From Tepidiforma bonchosmolovskayae (GTDB taxonomy: Bacteria; Chloroflexota; Dehalococcoidia; Tepidiformales; Tepidiformaceae): a stretch of DNA of 64,000 bases. The stretch covers positions 2,170,001 to 2,234,000 of the forward strand of contig NZ_CP042829.1 in NCBI RefSeq assembly GCF_008838325.1, read 5' to 3'. The notes under the pieces are model-generated. The model was given only the letters and a program-made list of their open reading frames with translations. It searched no databases and was not told where the DNA came from. This document shows positions 46,918 to 57,546 of the stretch, piece by piece. The first letter of the stretch is position 1; each line of letters opens with the position of its first letter. The position numbers and the translations under genes are program-made.

Positions 46918-48756
46918 TCACCACGAGCCGCCGCCGCCCCCGCCTCCGCCGCCGCCCGCACCGCCCCCGCCAAATCCGGAGCCGCTGCTCGACCGGGTCG
47001 CCGCCAGCGTCGAACCCACCGAGCTGTTGAACCCCTGCAGCCCCTGCGAGAATGCAGCCACCTGGAACATCCCCGCGCCCGTGTACCAGCCGGACGTTGA
47101 CGCCTGCACCTGGTCGTCCAGGCCGGAGAACGCCTTCGCCCACTTCCCCACGCACCCGAAAACGATGGCGTACGGCAGGTACCGCGCGAAGATGTTCGCC
47201 TGCTCGTTGAACTCCTGCCGGTGTGTCTCCGCAGTCTCGATGTACAGCCGGAACCCCAGCACCCGTCGCAGCGCCTCGCTCCCCTTCGCCGTCCGCCGCG
47301 CCATCGACGGCGTCAGCACCAGCAGCGCCAGGCCGCCCGCGCCGAATCCCACCGGCAGCAGCCCCCGCCCGAGCAGCGTCGCGCTCAGCAGCGCAAGGCC
47401 GACCGCCCCCAGCAGCCATCCCACCGCCGCCACGCCGGCCGCCGATTTCGAGGCTCCGGGCCGCACCGCAAACCACCCCCGCTGCATCGCATCGTCGTAA
47501 ATCAGCTTCTGCACCTTCTGCAGGTCGTCGGCGAACTCGTACTTCAGCTCCGAGACCTTCACCCGGTCCCCGGACGCGAACAGCGCGTCGAGCAGCGCCT
47601 TCTCGTAGGGGAGCAGGTCGCTGCCGTCCTTTCGCCGCTCCAGCTCCCAGTCCGTCTTCCCGAGCAGGCCCTTCTTCGGGATTTCTGTGATGTGGAGGTA
47701 GCCCCGCACCGCGAGGTCGACGATCGTCGCGGTCACGTCCAGCGTGTCCGCCCGCTCGTCGAGCAGCACGCCCATCTGCGCCGGCCGCAGCTCGTCCGGG
47801 GGCAGGTACTCGACTACCAGTGGCGGTGCCCCGAAGAGCGGCTTCGTCTCCTCCGAGGCATCCTCGGTCAGGTAGTAGATCGTCCGGTACTGGCGGTCGC
47901 GCCCGTGCCGCCACCAGAGCGCCAGCGCCCCGGCCACGCCGATGAGCGCCGTGACCGCGAACCCGCCCCATTCCAGCGCATCGAGCTCGAAGTAGTCGCC
48001 CGGTCGCGCCGGGTCAATGACCTTCGGCGCCGGGACGGTCACGATGCCCGGCTGCCATCCCACCACGATGGTCAACTGCTCACCGTACTCCATCCGGCGC
48101 GACATGAACTCCGCCGTGCTCCCCGCGACCGACGCGGCACAGCTCTCCCGTGAGCCGGCGGCACCTGCGAAGCATGCCGTCGCCGGTTGCGCGCCCTCCG
48201 GCAGAACCACCCGCACCGAGGCCCGCTCGACCGGGACCTGCCATTGCCCGGTCACGTTCCAGTACAGCTCGTCGTGGCTGGCGTAGGCGTCGAGCGCGCC
48301 CCCCAGCCGGTAGCTGACCACGTACACCTGCCGCCCCGAGACCGTCACGTCCGGGTCGCCGATGCGCAGCCGAATCGTCCCCGGCGCCGATTCCCGCTTG
48401 AACGTCCATGCCTTGCCGTCCGCGTCCACCACCGCGAAATCGCTGTACACCCACTTCCGCACCTGCCCCGCCGGGCACGGGTGCAGCGGCTGCTCTGCGC
48501 CGGGGTCGGGCGGTCCGCAGCGGGCCGTCTCGAACAGGTCCCGGTAGATGCCGTGCCGCTGCAGGTTGCCGAAATCGACCGTAATTCGCTCTTCCACCAG
48601 CACGTCGCCGTTCGGCTGCACCCGGTACGTCGCCGCGAACTCCGTCACTGACCAGCCGGTCTCCTGCCCGAACGCTGGCGCGCCGCCTGCCAGCGCGGCA
48701 GCCAGCGCGACCGCGAAGACCGCAAGCAGGCCCGGCAACACGGCGACCTTCGCCAT
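46918..48756 (-). CDS. DUF2207 membrane protein
   Basis: A 612-residue envelope protein. A signal peptide (LLAVFAVALAAALAGGAPAFG) precedes an extracytoplasmic beta-rich DUF2207 domain (~30-240, DFGNLQRHGIYRDLFE, GEQLTIVVGWQPG). One transmembrane helix (~255-275), a cytoplasmic domain and two more helices (~430-485) follow, and the tail is Gly/Ser-rich (GGGGAGGGGGGGGGGSW). The start ATG at 48756 is chosen because a TAGAAT box stands 7 nt before it; an ATG three codons upstream overlaps that box. Function unknown. Confidence 0.85.
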   Translation of the reverse strand: MAKVAVLPGLLAVFAVALAAALAGGAPAFGQETGWSVTEFAATYRVQPNGDVLVEERITVDFGNLQRHGIYRDLFETARCGPPDPGAEQPLHPCPAGQVRKWVYSDFAVVDADGKAWTFKRESAPGTIRLRIGDPDVTVSGRQVYVVSYRLGGALDAYASHDELYWNVTGQWQVPVERASVRVVLPEGAQPATACFAGAAGSRESCAASVAGSTAEFMSRRMEYGEQLTIVVGWQPGIVTVPAPKVIDPARPGDYFELDALEWGGFAVTALIGVAGALALWWRHGRDRQYRTIYYLTEDASEETKPLFGAPPLVVEYLPPDELRPAQMGVLLDERADTLDVTATIVDLAVRGYLHITEIPKKGLLGKTDWELERRKDGSDLLPYEKALLDALFASGDRVKVSELKYEFADDLQKVQKLIYDDAMQRGWFAVRPGASKSAAGVAAVGWLLGAVGLALLSATLLGRGLLPVGFGAGGLALLVLTPSMARRTAKGSEALRRVLGFRLYIETAETHRQEFNEQANIFARYLPYAIVFGCVGKWAKAFSGLDDQVQASTSGWYTGAGMFQVAAFSQGLQGFNSSVGSTLAATRSSSGSGFGGGGAGGGGGGGGGGSW

Positions 48757-48763
48757 CCGCGCC

Positions 48764-48769
48764 ATTCTA
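48764..48769 (-). promoter_or_regulatory. -10 box of the DUF2207 gene, leaderless type
   Basis: TAGAAT on the minus strand, 7 nt before the ATG at 48756 and identical to the glgP box. It overlaps the upstream ATG at 48765. Confidence 0.5.
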
Positions 48770-48882
48770 GAGGAGCGGCCGTTGCCGGGAATTGCGCCCC
48801 GTTACCACGGCATCGCCCCGCCGGCGTATGATCGCGAGTTACCACGCGGCCTCAGCCGCTTCATCCTCCTCCGGGAAGGTCC

Positions 48883-49755
48883 ATGCACGCATTCGATTAC
48901 GCCCGGCCGGGCTCCCTCGCCGAAGCCCTGGCCCTCGCCAGCAACGGCCGCCGCGCCCTCTTTCTCGCCGGCGGCACCGACGTCATCGTCCAGCTCCGGG
49001 AAGGCCGCCGCTCGTGCGACCTGCTCATCGACCTGAAGCACGTGCCCGAGCTCACCTCGATCACCGTCGGGCCCTCAGGCGCGCTTGAAATCGGCGCCGC
49101 CGTCGCCCTCGCCGAAATCTACGAGCACCCGGTCGTCCGGCGCGACTTCCCCGCCCTTGTCGACGCCGCCTCGATCATCGGTGGCATCGCCATCCAGTCC
49201 CGCGCCACCCTCGGCGGCAACCTCTGCAACGCCAGCCCGGCCGCCGACTCCTCTCCTGCCCTGATGGCGCTCGGCGCGACGCTCCGCATCGCAGGGCCCG
49301 CCGGCGAACGCACCCTGCCCGTGGCCGACTTCTTCGTCGGCCCCGGCCAGAACGCCCTCCAGCCCGGCGAAATTCTGGTCTCGGTCCGCATCCCGCCGCT
49401 GCCGCCGCGAAGCGCCGCGTTCTACCACCGCTTCATCCCGCGGAACGAGATGGACATCGCGGTCGCCTCCTCCGGCGTCTGCTTCGCCCTCGACGATGCC
49501 GGCCGCATCGCCGATGCGCGTGTCGCCCTCGGCGCCGTCGCTCCGACGCCCATCCTCGTGCCTGCCGCACGCGACGCCCTGCTCGGCCGCGAGCCCGGCG
49601 CCGAGGCTTTCGCCGCCGCCGGCGAAGCCGCCCGGGCCGCAGCCAGGCCCATCGACGACATGCGCGGGAGCGTGGCCCAGCGCCGGCACCTCGCCGGCGT
49701 CCTGACGGTCCGCGCCCTCGAAAACGCCCTCCGCCGCATCCGCGGCGCCCAGTAG
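48883..49755 (+). CDS. Molybdenum hydroxylase FAD subunit (xanthine dehydrogenase family)
   Basis: A 290-residue CoxM/XdhB-type FAD subunit. FAD-binding LFLAGGTDVIVQLREG (~26-41) and GGIAIQSRATLGGNLCNASPAADS (~102-125) are typical; the C-terminal CODH_FAD domain follows (~175-285). The ATG has GGGAAGG upstream; a TATGAT at 48827 may be the promoter -10. First gene of a four-gene cluster with FeS, Mo-subunit and a MoaD-like protein. It receives electrons from the FeS subunit. Confidence 0.92.
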   Translation: MHAFDYARPGSLAEALALASNGRRALFLAGGTDVIVQLREGRRSCDLLIDLKHVPELTSITVGPSGALEIGAAVALAEIYEHPVVRRDFPALVDAASIIGGIAIQSRATLGGNLCNASPAADSSPALMALGATLRIAGPAGERTLPVADFFVGPGQNALQPGEILVSVRIPPLPPRSAAFYHRFIPRNEMDIAVASSGVCFALDDAGRIADARVALGAVAPTPILVPAARDALLGREPGAEAFAAAGEAARAAARPIDDMRGSVAQRRHLAGVLTVRALENALRRIRGAQ

Positions 49756-49777
49756 CACCCGGAGCACGACCACACCC

Positions 49778-50260
49778 ATGAAACGCACCTACGTCCAGGC
49801 CCGCATCAACGGCGAAGAGCGCGATTTCCTCTGCGAGCCGCGCCAGAGCCTGCTCGAAGTCCTCCGCGAAGAACTCGGCCTTACGGGCAGCAAAGAAGGC
49901 TGCAACAACGGAAACTGCGGCGCCTGCTCGGTCATCATGAATGGCCGGGTCGTCAACTCCTGCTGCGTCCTCGGCGTCGAAGCTGACGGCGCCGAGATCA
50001 CCACGATCGAAGGCATCGCCCGCGGCGACCGGCTCCACCCGCTCCAGCAGGCCTTCCTCGAAGAAGCCGCCCTCCAGTGCGGCATCTGCACCCCCGGGTT
50101 CATCATCGCGGCCAAGGCCTTGCTCGACCGCGAACCCGACGCGGACGAACACCGCATCCGCTTCTGGCTCTCCGGCAACCTCTGCCGGTGCACCGGCTAC
50201 GACAAAATCATCCGCGCCGTCCAGCGCGCCGCCAGCCAGCTCCAGGAGGCCAGCTCGTGA
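49778..50260 (+). CDS. Molybdenum hydroxylase 2Fe-2S subunit
   Basis: A 160-residue CoxS/XdhC-type subunit. The plant-ferredoxin cluster Cys are in GCNNGNCGACSVIMNGRVVN followed by SC; the second cluster Cys are in LQCGICTPGF and LCRCTGY. It connects the molybdenum site to FAD. The stop overlaps the next GTG by 4 bp. Confidence 0.95.
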   Translation: MKRTYVQARINGEERDFLCEPRQSLLEVLREELGLTGSKEGCNNGNCGACSVIMNGRVVNSCCVLGVEADGAEITTIEGIARGDRLHPLQQAFLEEAALQCGICTPGFIIAAKALLDREPDADEHRIRFWLSGNLCRCTGYDKIIRAVQRAASQLQEASS

Positions 50261-52524
50261 CCACTGTCGAAAAACCCCAGTACCGCGTCATCGGCACCCG
50301 CCCCATCCGCCCCGACGGCGTCGAAAAAGTCACCGGAAAAGCGCTCTACGGCGCCGATATCCGCCTCCCGGGCATGATTTACGGGAAGATCCTCCGCAGC
50401 CCGCACGCGCACGCCCGCATCCTCCGCATCGACACTTCCGAAGCTGAGCGCGCCCCCGGCGTCCTCGCTGTTGTCACCCACGCCGACCTCCCCGTCGCCG
50501 CCGACCGCGTCGAAGAGCTCGGCGAAAGCGCCGTCAACGTCAGGGAAGTCGCCGAGAACATCCTCGCTTCGCAGAAGGTCCTCTACCGCGGCCATGCGGT
50601 CGCAGCCGTCGCTGCCACCAGCCCCCACCTCGCCGAAGAAGCGCTCCAGCTGATTAAGGTCGAGTACGAGGTGCTCCCGCACGTCCTCGATGTTCTCGAC
50701 GCCATGCGCGACGATGCCCCCCTCCTCGATGAGAACCGCCGCACCAAGACCCTCATGACCGGCGAGCTGAGCGAGAAGCCGTCCAACGTCGCGAGCTACA
50801 ACCGGTTCCAGGGCGGCGATGTCGAGGCTGCCTTCGCCGAAGCGGACGTCGTCATCGAGCGCGAGTTCCGCACGAAGATGGTCCACCAGGGCTACATCGA
50901 GCCGCAGAACTCCACCGCGAATTGGAACGCCGACGGCACCCTCACCATCTGGACAAGCACGCAGGGCGCCTTCGCCGTCCGCAACCTCGTCGCCGAGGTC
51001 CTCCGCAAGCCGATCGCCCAGGTCAAAGTCGTACCGATGGAGATCGGCGGCGGCTTCGGCGGCAAGCTCCCCATCTACCTCGACCCGGTCGCCGCCCTCC
51101 TGTCCAAGAAAAGCGGACGGCCCGTCAAGATCGTGATGTCCCGCACCGAGGTCTTCGAAGCCACCGGCCCGACCTCCGGGACGGTCATCCGGGTGAAAGC
51201 CGCCGCCAAAGGCGACCGCCTGACCGCCGTCCAGGCCAGCCTCTTCTACGAAGCCGGCGCCTTCCCCGGCTCTTCCGTCGGTGCCGGCTCGATGACGATG
51301 CTCGCCCCCTACAACGTCGAGAATTTCGTCATCGACGCCTACGACGTTGTCGTCAACAAGCCGAAGACCGCCGCCTACCGCGCCCCCGGCGCCCCCGCAG
51401 CCGCCTTCGCCATCGAAAGCGTCATCGATGAGCTCGCCCGCCATCAGAAGGTCGACCCGCTCGTCTTCCGCAAGGTCAACTCGGCCCGCAAGGGCACGAA
51501 AATGGTGAACGGCATCGCCTTCCCCCGCATCGGCCACGAGGAGTGCGTCGAAGCAGCCCTCAACTCCGACCACTACCGCTCGCCCATCGAAGGCCCCTAC
51601 CGCGGCCGCGGCGTCGCCTCCGGCTACTGGTTCAACGGCGGTATGCAGTCCAGCGTCGTCGTCGCCGTCAACACCGACGGCACCGTCAACCTCATCGAAG
51701 GCTCCACCGACATCGGAGGCACCCGCGCCTCGCTCGCCATGCAGCTCGCCGAAACCCTCGGCATCCCCTACGAGAACATCCGCCCCTCCGTCGTCGATAC
51801 CGACTCCATCGGCCACAACGACGTCACCGGCGGCAGCCGCACCACCTTCGCGACCGGCATGGCCGTCTACGAAGCCGGGATGGCCATCCGCCGCGAAATG
51901 GTCGCCCGAGCCGCCAAGCTCTGGGGCCTCCCCGAAGACGACGTCGAGTACGACGCCGGCATCATCCGCAGCAAGAAGGACGGCCGCCAGTTCACCTTCA
52001 AGGAGCTCGCTGCCCAGTCCGCCCGCACCGGCGGCCCGATCACCGGCAAGGCATCCCTCGTCGCCCGCGGCGTCGGCGGCGCCTACGGCACCCACATCGT
52101 CGACGTCGAGGTCGACCCCGATACCGGCAAGGTCACCATTCTCCGCTACACCGCCGTCCAGGATGTCGGCACCGCCATCCACCCGTCGTACGTGGAAGGC
52201 CAAATCCAGGGCGGCGTCGTTCAGGGGATTGGCTGGGCCCTCAACGAGGAGTACGTCTTCGACGAGCAGGGCCGGATGGTCAACGCCAGCTTCCTCGACT
52301 ACCGGATGCCGACTGCCCTCGACGTCCCCATGATCGACACCATCCTCGTCGAGGTGCCGAACCCCGGCCACCCCTACGGCGTCCGCGGCGTCGGTGAAGT
52401 GCCGATCGTCCCGCCCCTCGCGGCGATCGCCAACGCCATCTACGACGCCACCGGCTACCGCTTCACCGAACTGCCGATGTCGCCCCGGCGAATCGTCGAG
52501 GCGCTCAACGGCCTCTCCGGCTGA
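50257..52524 (+). CDS. Molybdenum hydroxylase molybdopterin subunit (xanthine dehydrogenase family)
   Basis: A 755-residue large subunit. GYIEPQNSTANWN, GGGFGGKLPIYLDPVAALL, GSTDIGGTRASLAMQLAE and the catalytic Glu in GVRGVGEVPIVPPLAA near the C-terminus are diagnostic. The substrate loop is AYRAPGAPAAAF, not the AYRCSFR loop of form I CO dehydrogenase, so it is not CODH. Xanthine dehydrogenase and several aldehyde, nicotinate or hydroxybenzoyl-CoA relatives remain possible. A GTG start overlaps the FeS gene. Its neighbour urease locus could suggest purine-nitrogen use, but this is weak. Confidence 0.9.
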   Translation: MTTVEKPQYRVIGTRPIRPDGVEKVTGKALYGADIRLPGMIYGKILRSPHAHARILRIDTSEAERAPGVLAVVTHADLPVAADRVEELGESAVNVREVAENILASQKVLYRGHAVAAVAATSPHLAEEALQLIKVEYEVLPHVLDVLDAMRDDAPLLDENRRTKTLMTGELSEKPSNVASYNRFQGGDVEAAFAEADVVIEREFRTKMVHQGYIEPQNSTANWNADGTLTIWTSTQGAFAVRNLVAEVLRKPIAQVKVVPMEIGGGFGGKLPIYLDPVAALLSKKSGRPVKIVMSRTEVFEATGPTSGTVIRVKAAAKGDRLTAVQASLFYEAGAFPGSSVGAGSMTMLAPYNVENFVIDAYDVVVNKPKTAAYRAPGAPAAAFAIESVIDELARHQKVDPLVFRKVNSARKGTKMVNGIAFPRIGHEECVEAALNSDHYRSPIEGPYRGRGVASGYWFNGGMQSSVVVAVNTDGTVNLIEGSTDIGGTRASLAMQLAETLGIPYENIRPSVVDTDSIGHNDVTGGSRTTFATGMAVYEAGMAIRREMVARAAKLWGLPEDDVEYDAGIIRSKKDGRQFTFKELAAQSARTGGPITGKASLVARGVGGAYGTHIVDVEVDPDTGKVTILRYTAVQDVGTAIHPSYVEGQIQGGVVQGIGWALNEEYVFDEQGRMVNASFLDYRMPTALDVPMIDTILVEVPNPGHPYGVRGVGEVPIVPPLAAIANAIYDATGYRFTELPMSPRRIVEALNGLSG

Positions 52525-52787
52525 TGGCTCGCGTCACCATCCCGGCGACCCTCCGCAGCCTCTGCGGGGGGTCGCCGGAGCTTGAGGTCGCCGCCGCCAC
52601 CATCGACGAGCTCCTCCGCGCCATCGACGCCCGCTGTCCCGGCTTCTACGCCCGCGTCGTCGAAGACGGCCGCCTCCGGCCCGAGCTCGCTTTCGCCATC
52701 GACGGCGAAATCCTGCCGCTCGGCCTCCACGACGCCATCGCCCCCGGCGCCGAGGTGACCATCGTCCCTGCCCTCGGCGGCGGCTGA
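52524..52787 (+). CDS. MoaD/ThiS-like ubiquitin-fold protein
   Basis: An 87-residue beta-grasp protein ending in LGGG, the diglycine-type tail that is adenylated and thiocarboxylated in MoaD and ThiS. The ATG shares one base with the stop of the molybdenum subunit gene. It may supply sulfur for molybdopterin synthesis or for the sulfido ligand of the adjacent enzyme; both are inferences. No moaE lies nearby. Confidence 0.75.
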   Translation: MARVTIPATLRSLCGGSPELEVAAATIDELLRAIDARCPGFYARVVEDGRLRPELAFAIDGEILPLGLHDAIAPGAEVTIVPALGGG

Positions 52788-52912
52788 GGGCCGCCCCGCC
52801 GGGGGACGCCTGTTGCAATCTCGTTACGAGCGCATCCGGCAGCCTGCCCTGAAACACGTCCGAAACTGCCCGGCCCTACTGTCTCCTCCATCCCAGCCGT
52901 GCAGGAGCCACG

Positions 52913-53215
52913 ATGCGACTCACCGAGCGAGAAGTCGACAAACTCCTCATCACCCTTGCCGCCATGCTCGCCCGCGAACGCCGCGCCCGCGGCCTTCGCC
53001 TCAACTACCCTGAAGCGGTCGCCGTCATCGCTTCGGGCCTCCTCGAAGCCGCCCGTGACGGCCGCTCCGTCGCCGAGCTGATGGCCATGCAGGGCGCCTT
53101 CCTCACCCGCGACGACGTCATGGACGGCGTCCCGGAGATGATCGACGCCGTCCAGGTCGAAGCCACCTTCCCCGACGGCACCAAGCTCGTCACCCTCCAC
53201 AACCCGATCCCATGA
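52913..53215 (+). CDS. ureA: Urease gamma subunit
   Basis: A 100-residue UreA, smallest structural subunit. [37 protein letters not shown] and [27 protein letters not shown] match the family end to end. Starts at an ATG with CAGGAGC upstream. First gene of ureABC-FGD; the 126 bp before it have no convincing promoter. Its stop overlaps ureB (ATGA). Confidence 0.97.
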   Translation: MRLTEREVDKLLITLAAMLARERRARGLRLNYPEAVAVIASGLLEAARDGRSVAELMAMQGAFLTRDDVMDGVPEMIDAVQVEATFPDGTKLVTLHNPIP

Positions 53216-53585
53216 GCAGCACGGGTCAGCACACCGACGCCGTCCCCGGCGCCATCCGCTTCAGCGAAGGCGAGATTGTCATCAACGCCGGCCGCGATGT
53301 CGTCGAACTCGAAGTCACCAACACCGGCGACCGCGCCGTCCAGGTCGGCTCCCATTTCCACTTCTTCGAGGTCAACGCCGCGCTCCGCTTCGACCGCGCC
53401 CGCGCCTTCGGCCGCCGCCTCGATATCCCCGCCGGCACCGCCGTCCGTTTCGAAGCAGGGCAGACGCATACCGTCCGGCTCATCCCCTTCGGCGGCGCCC
53501 GCCGCATCCTTGGGTTCAACGGCCTTGCTGCAGACCGGTCCCTCGACGAAGCGCTCGCCGCCGCCCGCGAACGGGGGTTCATCCC

Positions 53586-53589
<4 letters not shown>
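53212..53589 (+). CDS. ureB: Urease beta subunit
   Basis: A 125-residue Ure[38 protein letters not shown] and [20 protein letters not shown] are the family signature. It is not fused to UreA or UreC. A four-base overlap with ureC. Confidence 0.97.
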
Positions 53590-55286
<1,697 letters not shown>

Positions 55287-55300
55287 CCCGGAGGTATCCC

Positions 55301-56002
55301 GTGCTCGACATGGCGCAGCCGCCGGTCCTCCCGCTCCTCCGCCTCCTCCAGGCGGCCGACTCAGCTTTTCCGGTCGGCGGCTTCGCCTACAGCCACGGCC
55401 TCGAAACCCTCGTGGCGACTGGTGCCGTCGCTTCCGAAGACGGCCTCGCCGACATCCTCCGCCGCTACGTGCAGCAGCCCCTCCGTCGCCAGGTCCTCCC
55501 TGCCGCCCGTGCCGCCCATGCCGCCCCCTCCCCGCCCCGGCTCCTGGCCGTCGACGGCGCGTTCGACCGCTCGCTGACCCTCCCGGGCGAGCGAACCGCC
55601 AGCCGGGCGATGGGCCGCCGCATGCTCGACCTCGCCCCCGAGATCGACCCGCAGTTCGCCGACCACCCCTACCGCCGCGCTGTCCGCAACGGCGAGGCGC
55701 CCGGGCACTACCCGGTCGCCCTGGCTGCCCTTTGCCGCTCCTTCGCCATCCCAGCCCCCGAGACCCTTGCTGCGGTCGGCATCCGCGCGCTCGACGCCCT
55801 GGTCAGCGCCGCGACCCGGCTCGGCGTGATCGGTCCCTCGGCCGGTGCCCGGCTGGTCGCCGGAGCCGCCCCCGCGCTGGCCGCAGCCATCGACGAGGTT
55901 CTTGCCGAACCCGTCCGGCTCCGCTTCGGCAGCTGGTTCCCCGTGCTCGAAATCGCTGCCGCCCGCCACCCCGCACTCCCGTTCAGGATGTTCGCCACAT
56001 GA
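55301..56002 (+). CDS. ureF: Urease accessory protein UreF
   Basis: A 233-residue UreF, part of the UreD-UreF-UreG complex that loads nickel. [23 protein letters not shown] and the late [13 protein letters not shown] with IEEVLA-like helices match. The GTG at 55301 is chosen since GGAGG stands 6 nt upstream; a TTG at 55283 overlapping ureC is possible but lacks a site. Overlaps ureG by 4 bp. Confidence 0.92.
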   Translation: MLDMAQPPVLPLLRLLQAADSAFPVGGFAYSHGLETLVATGAVASEDGLADILRRYVQQPLRRQVLPAARAAHAAPSPPRLLAVDGAFDRSLTLPGERTASRAMGRRMLDLAPEIDPQFADHPYRRAVRNGEAPGHYPVALAALCRSFAIPAPETLAAVGIRALDALVSAATRLGVIGPSAGARLVAGAAPALAAAIDEVLAEPVRLRFGSWFPVLEIAAARHPALPFRMFAT

Positions 56003-56667
56003 CCGCAGGCCACCCCCACGCCTTTACCCCGTCGCCGCGCTCCCGGCCCATCGACCCCCGCGGAATCGTTCGCATCGGCGTCGCCGGGCCCGTCGGTTCC
56101 GGGAAAACCTCGACGCTGCTCGCGCTCTGCCGGAAGCTCTACCCCCTGCTCGACCTCGCCGTCGTCACCAACGACATCTACACCGAAGAGGACGCCCGCA
56201 TCCTCCGGGCCCACGCCGCCCTGCCCGACGACCGCATCATCGGCGTCGCCACCGGGGCCTGCCCGCACAGCGCCATCCGCGAAGACCCCTCGCTCAATCT
56301 CGCGGCGATCGAGACGCTCGCGGCCCGCCATCCCAACCTCGAGCTCATCCTCATCGAAAGCGGCGGCGACAACCTTTCTGCCACGTTCGGCCCCGAACTC
56401 GTCGACCGCGTCATCTACGTGATCGACGTTGCCGGCGGCGACAAGGTCCCCCGCAAAGGGGGGCCCGGCACGACCTGGTCCGACCTCCTCGTCATCAACA
56501 AGAAGGACCTCGCCCCGTACGTCGGCGCCAGCCTGGAGGTGATGGAGCGCGATGCGCGCGCCGCCCGCGGCGACCGGCCGATTCTCGTGACCAGCATGAA
56601 CGACCCCAATGACCAGGCGCGCGTTGCGGCCTGGGTAACCGCGCAGGTCGCGGCGCTCCGCGGATGA
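55999..56667 (+). CDS. ureG: Urease accessory GTPase UreG
   Basis: A 222-residue SIMIBI-class GTPase that provides nickel and energy. P-loop [18 protein letters not shown] (~residues 28-45), NDIYTEEDA, the nickel-binding region [19 protein letters not shown] (Cys-Pro-His), [11 protein letters not shown] and the guanine-specific NKKD are complete. A short N-terminal extension contains HPH; UreG proteins in ureE-less species sometimes have His-rich N-termini. Confidence 0.97.
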   Translation: MTAGHPHAFTPSPRSRPIDPRGIVRIGVAGPVGSGKTSTLLALCRKLYPLLDLAVVTNDIYTEEDARILRAHAALPDDRIIGVATGACPHSAIREDPSLNLAAIETLAARHPNLELILIESGGDNLSATFGPELVDRVIYVIDVAGGDKVPRKGGPGTTWSDLLVINKKDLAPYVGASLEVMERDARAARGDRPILVTSMNDPNDQARVAAWVTAQVAALRG

Positions 56668-57452
56668 CATCCCGCGCCCGCATCGCGCTCTCCCGCGCTG
56701 CCGGTCGGACGCGCGTCGTCACCGCTTTCGCACAGGCCCCCCAGCGCTGGACCGTCGGGGCCGCCGCCGACGGCTGGCTCACCGTCTACCACCAGTTCGT
56801 CGGCGATGGCTACTTCCCCGGCGAACGGTCCATCACCCGCTGCGAGGTTGGGCCCGGCGCCTGCGCCCGTATCGAGGGGCCCGGCGCCACGCCGCTCCGC
56901 CCCGGGACGGCCTCGCTGGCCGCCACGAAGCTCCGGGTAGCGGCCGGCGGGGCGCTGGTGTACCGGCCCGGCCCCCTGCTGCCGCACGCCGGCTCCTCCC
57001 ACGCCGCGCTCCTCGATGCGACGGTCGCCGCCGGGGGCTGCCTCGCCGTACTGCAGCTCTGGACGCCCGGACGCACCGCCCACGAGCCCGGACGCTTCGA
57101 CCGCCTCGTCCTCCGCACGCGGCTCGCCGTCGAGGACGCAGTCATCCTCGAGGAGCAGCTCGACATCCGCCCGCCCGACTGGCCCGCGGGCGACGCCGTT
57201 GTGCTGATGGCAGTCGCACTTGGACCCTGGCCGCCCGCCGAAACAGCATGGTGGGATGACATTCTCGGCCCCGCCGACGGCGCCGCCTCCCCGCTGTCCG
57301 GCTGCGGGGCGATCGTCCGCGCGCTCTTCCCGTCGCTCGGCGCTGCGGCGCGCTGCGTCGACGTCGCGGTCGGCCGCATCGCTGCCGCCCCGCAGATGAA
57401 GATTTGTTCATCTCCTCGAAAAGCGCTGGAAACAGAGTCGAAAGCGCACTGA
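56664..57452 (+). CDS. ureD: Urease accessory protein UreD (UreH)
   Basis: A 262-residue UreD, the scaffold that binds apourease. [53 protein letters not shown] and a later ILEEQLDI region fit the family. The last ~18 residues ([18 protein letters not shown]) are coded by AT-richer DNA that also contains the palindrome and repeats before urtA, so this tail may be shaped by regulatory DNA. ATGA overlap with ureG. UreE is absent from the cluster. Confidence 0.9.
   Translation: MTSRARIALSRAAGRTRVVTAFAQAPQRWTVGAAADGWLTVYHQFVGDGYFPGERSITRCEVGPGACARIEGPGATPLRPGTASLAATKLRVAAGGALVYRPGPLLPHAGSSHAALLDATVAAGGCLAVLQLWTPGRTAHEPGRFDRLVLRTRLAVEDAVILEEQLDIRPPDWPAGDAVVLMAVALGPWPPAETAWWDDILGPADGAASPLSGCGAIVRALFPSLGAAARCVDVAVGRIAAAPQMKICSSPRKALETESKAH
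57394..57413. promoter_or_regulatory. Palindrome upstream of urtA (putative operator)
   Basis: Perfect 7-bp arms agatgaa (57394-57400) and ttcatct (57407-57413) flank a 6-bp centre, inside the 3' end of ureD. Operator-like; the binding protein is unknown. Confidence 0.5.
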
Positions 57453-57461
57453 AACAGTCGA
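57416..57461. repeat. Phased tandem repeats before urtA
   Basis: TCGAAAAGCGCTGGAAACAG-AG and TCGAAAGCGCACTGAAACAG are imperfect direct repeats, with a third TCGA after them; TCGA recurs at 57416, 57438 and 57458, spacing 22 and 20 bp (two helical turns). It follows the palindrome at 57394-57413 and spans the ureD stop. Confidence 0.6.
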
Positions 57462-57546
57462 CACCTACCTTGCTGGCATGCCCGCCAACTCCAGGGGGAA
57501 CTGCTCGAACACGAGCGCGGGCAACTACGGAGAGGTGAACGACTGC

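Noticed and set aside
50257-52524. Aerobic CO dehydrogenase (CoxL)
   Set aside because: Gene order M-S-L resembles cox genes, but the active-site loop is AYRAPGAP and not AYRCSFR or AYRGAGR, so CODH was not claimed.
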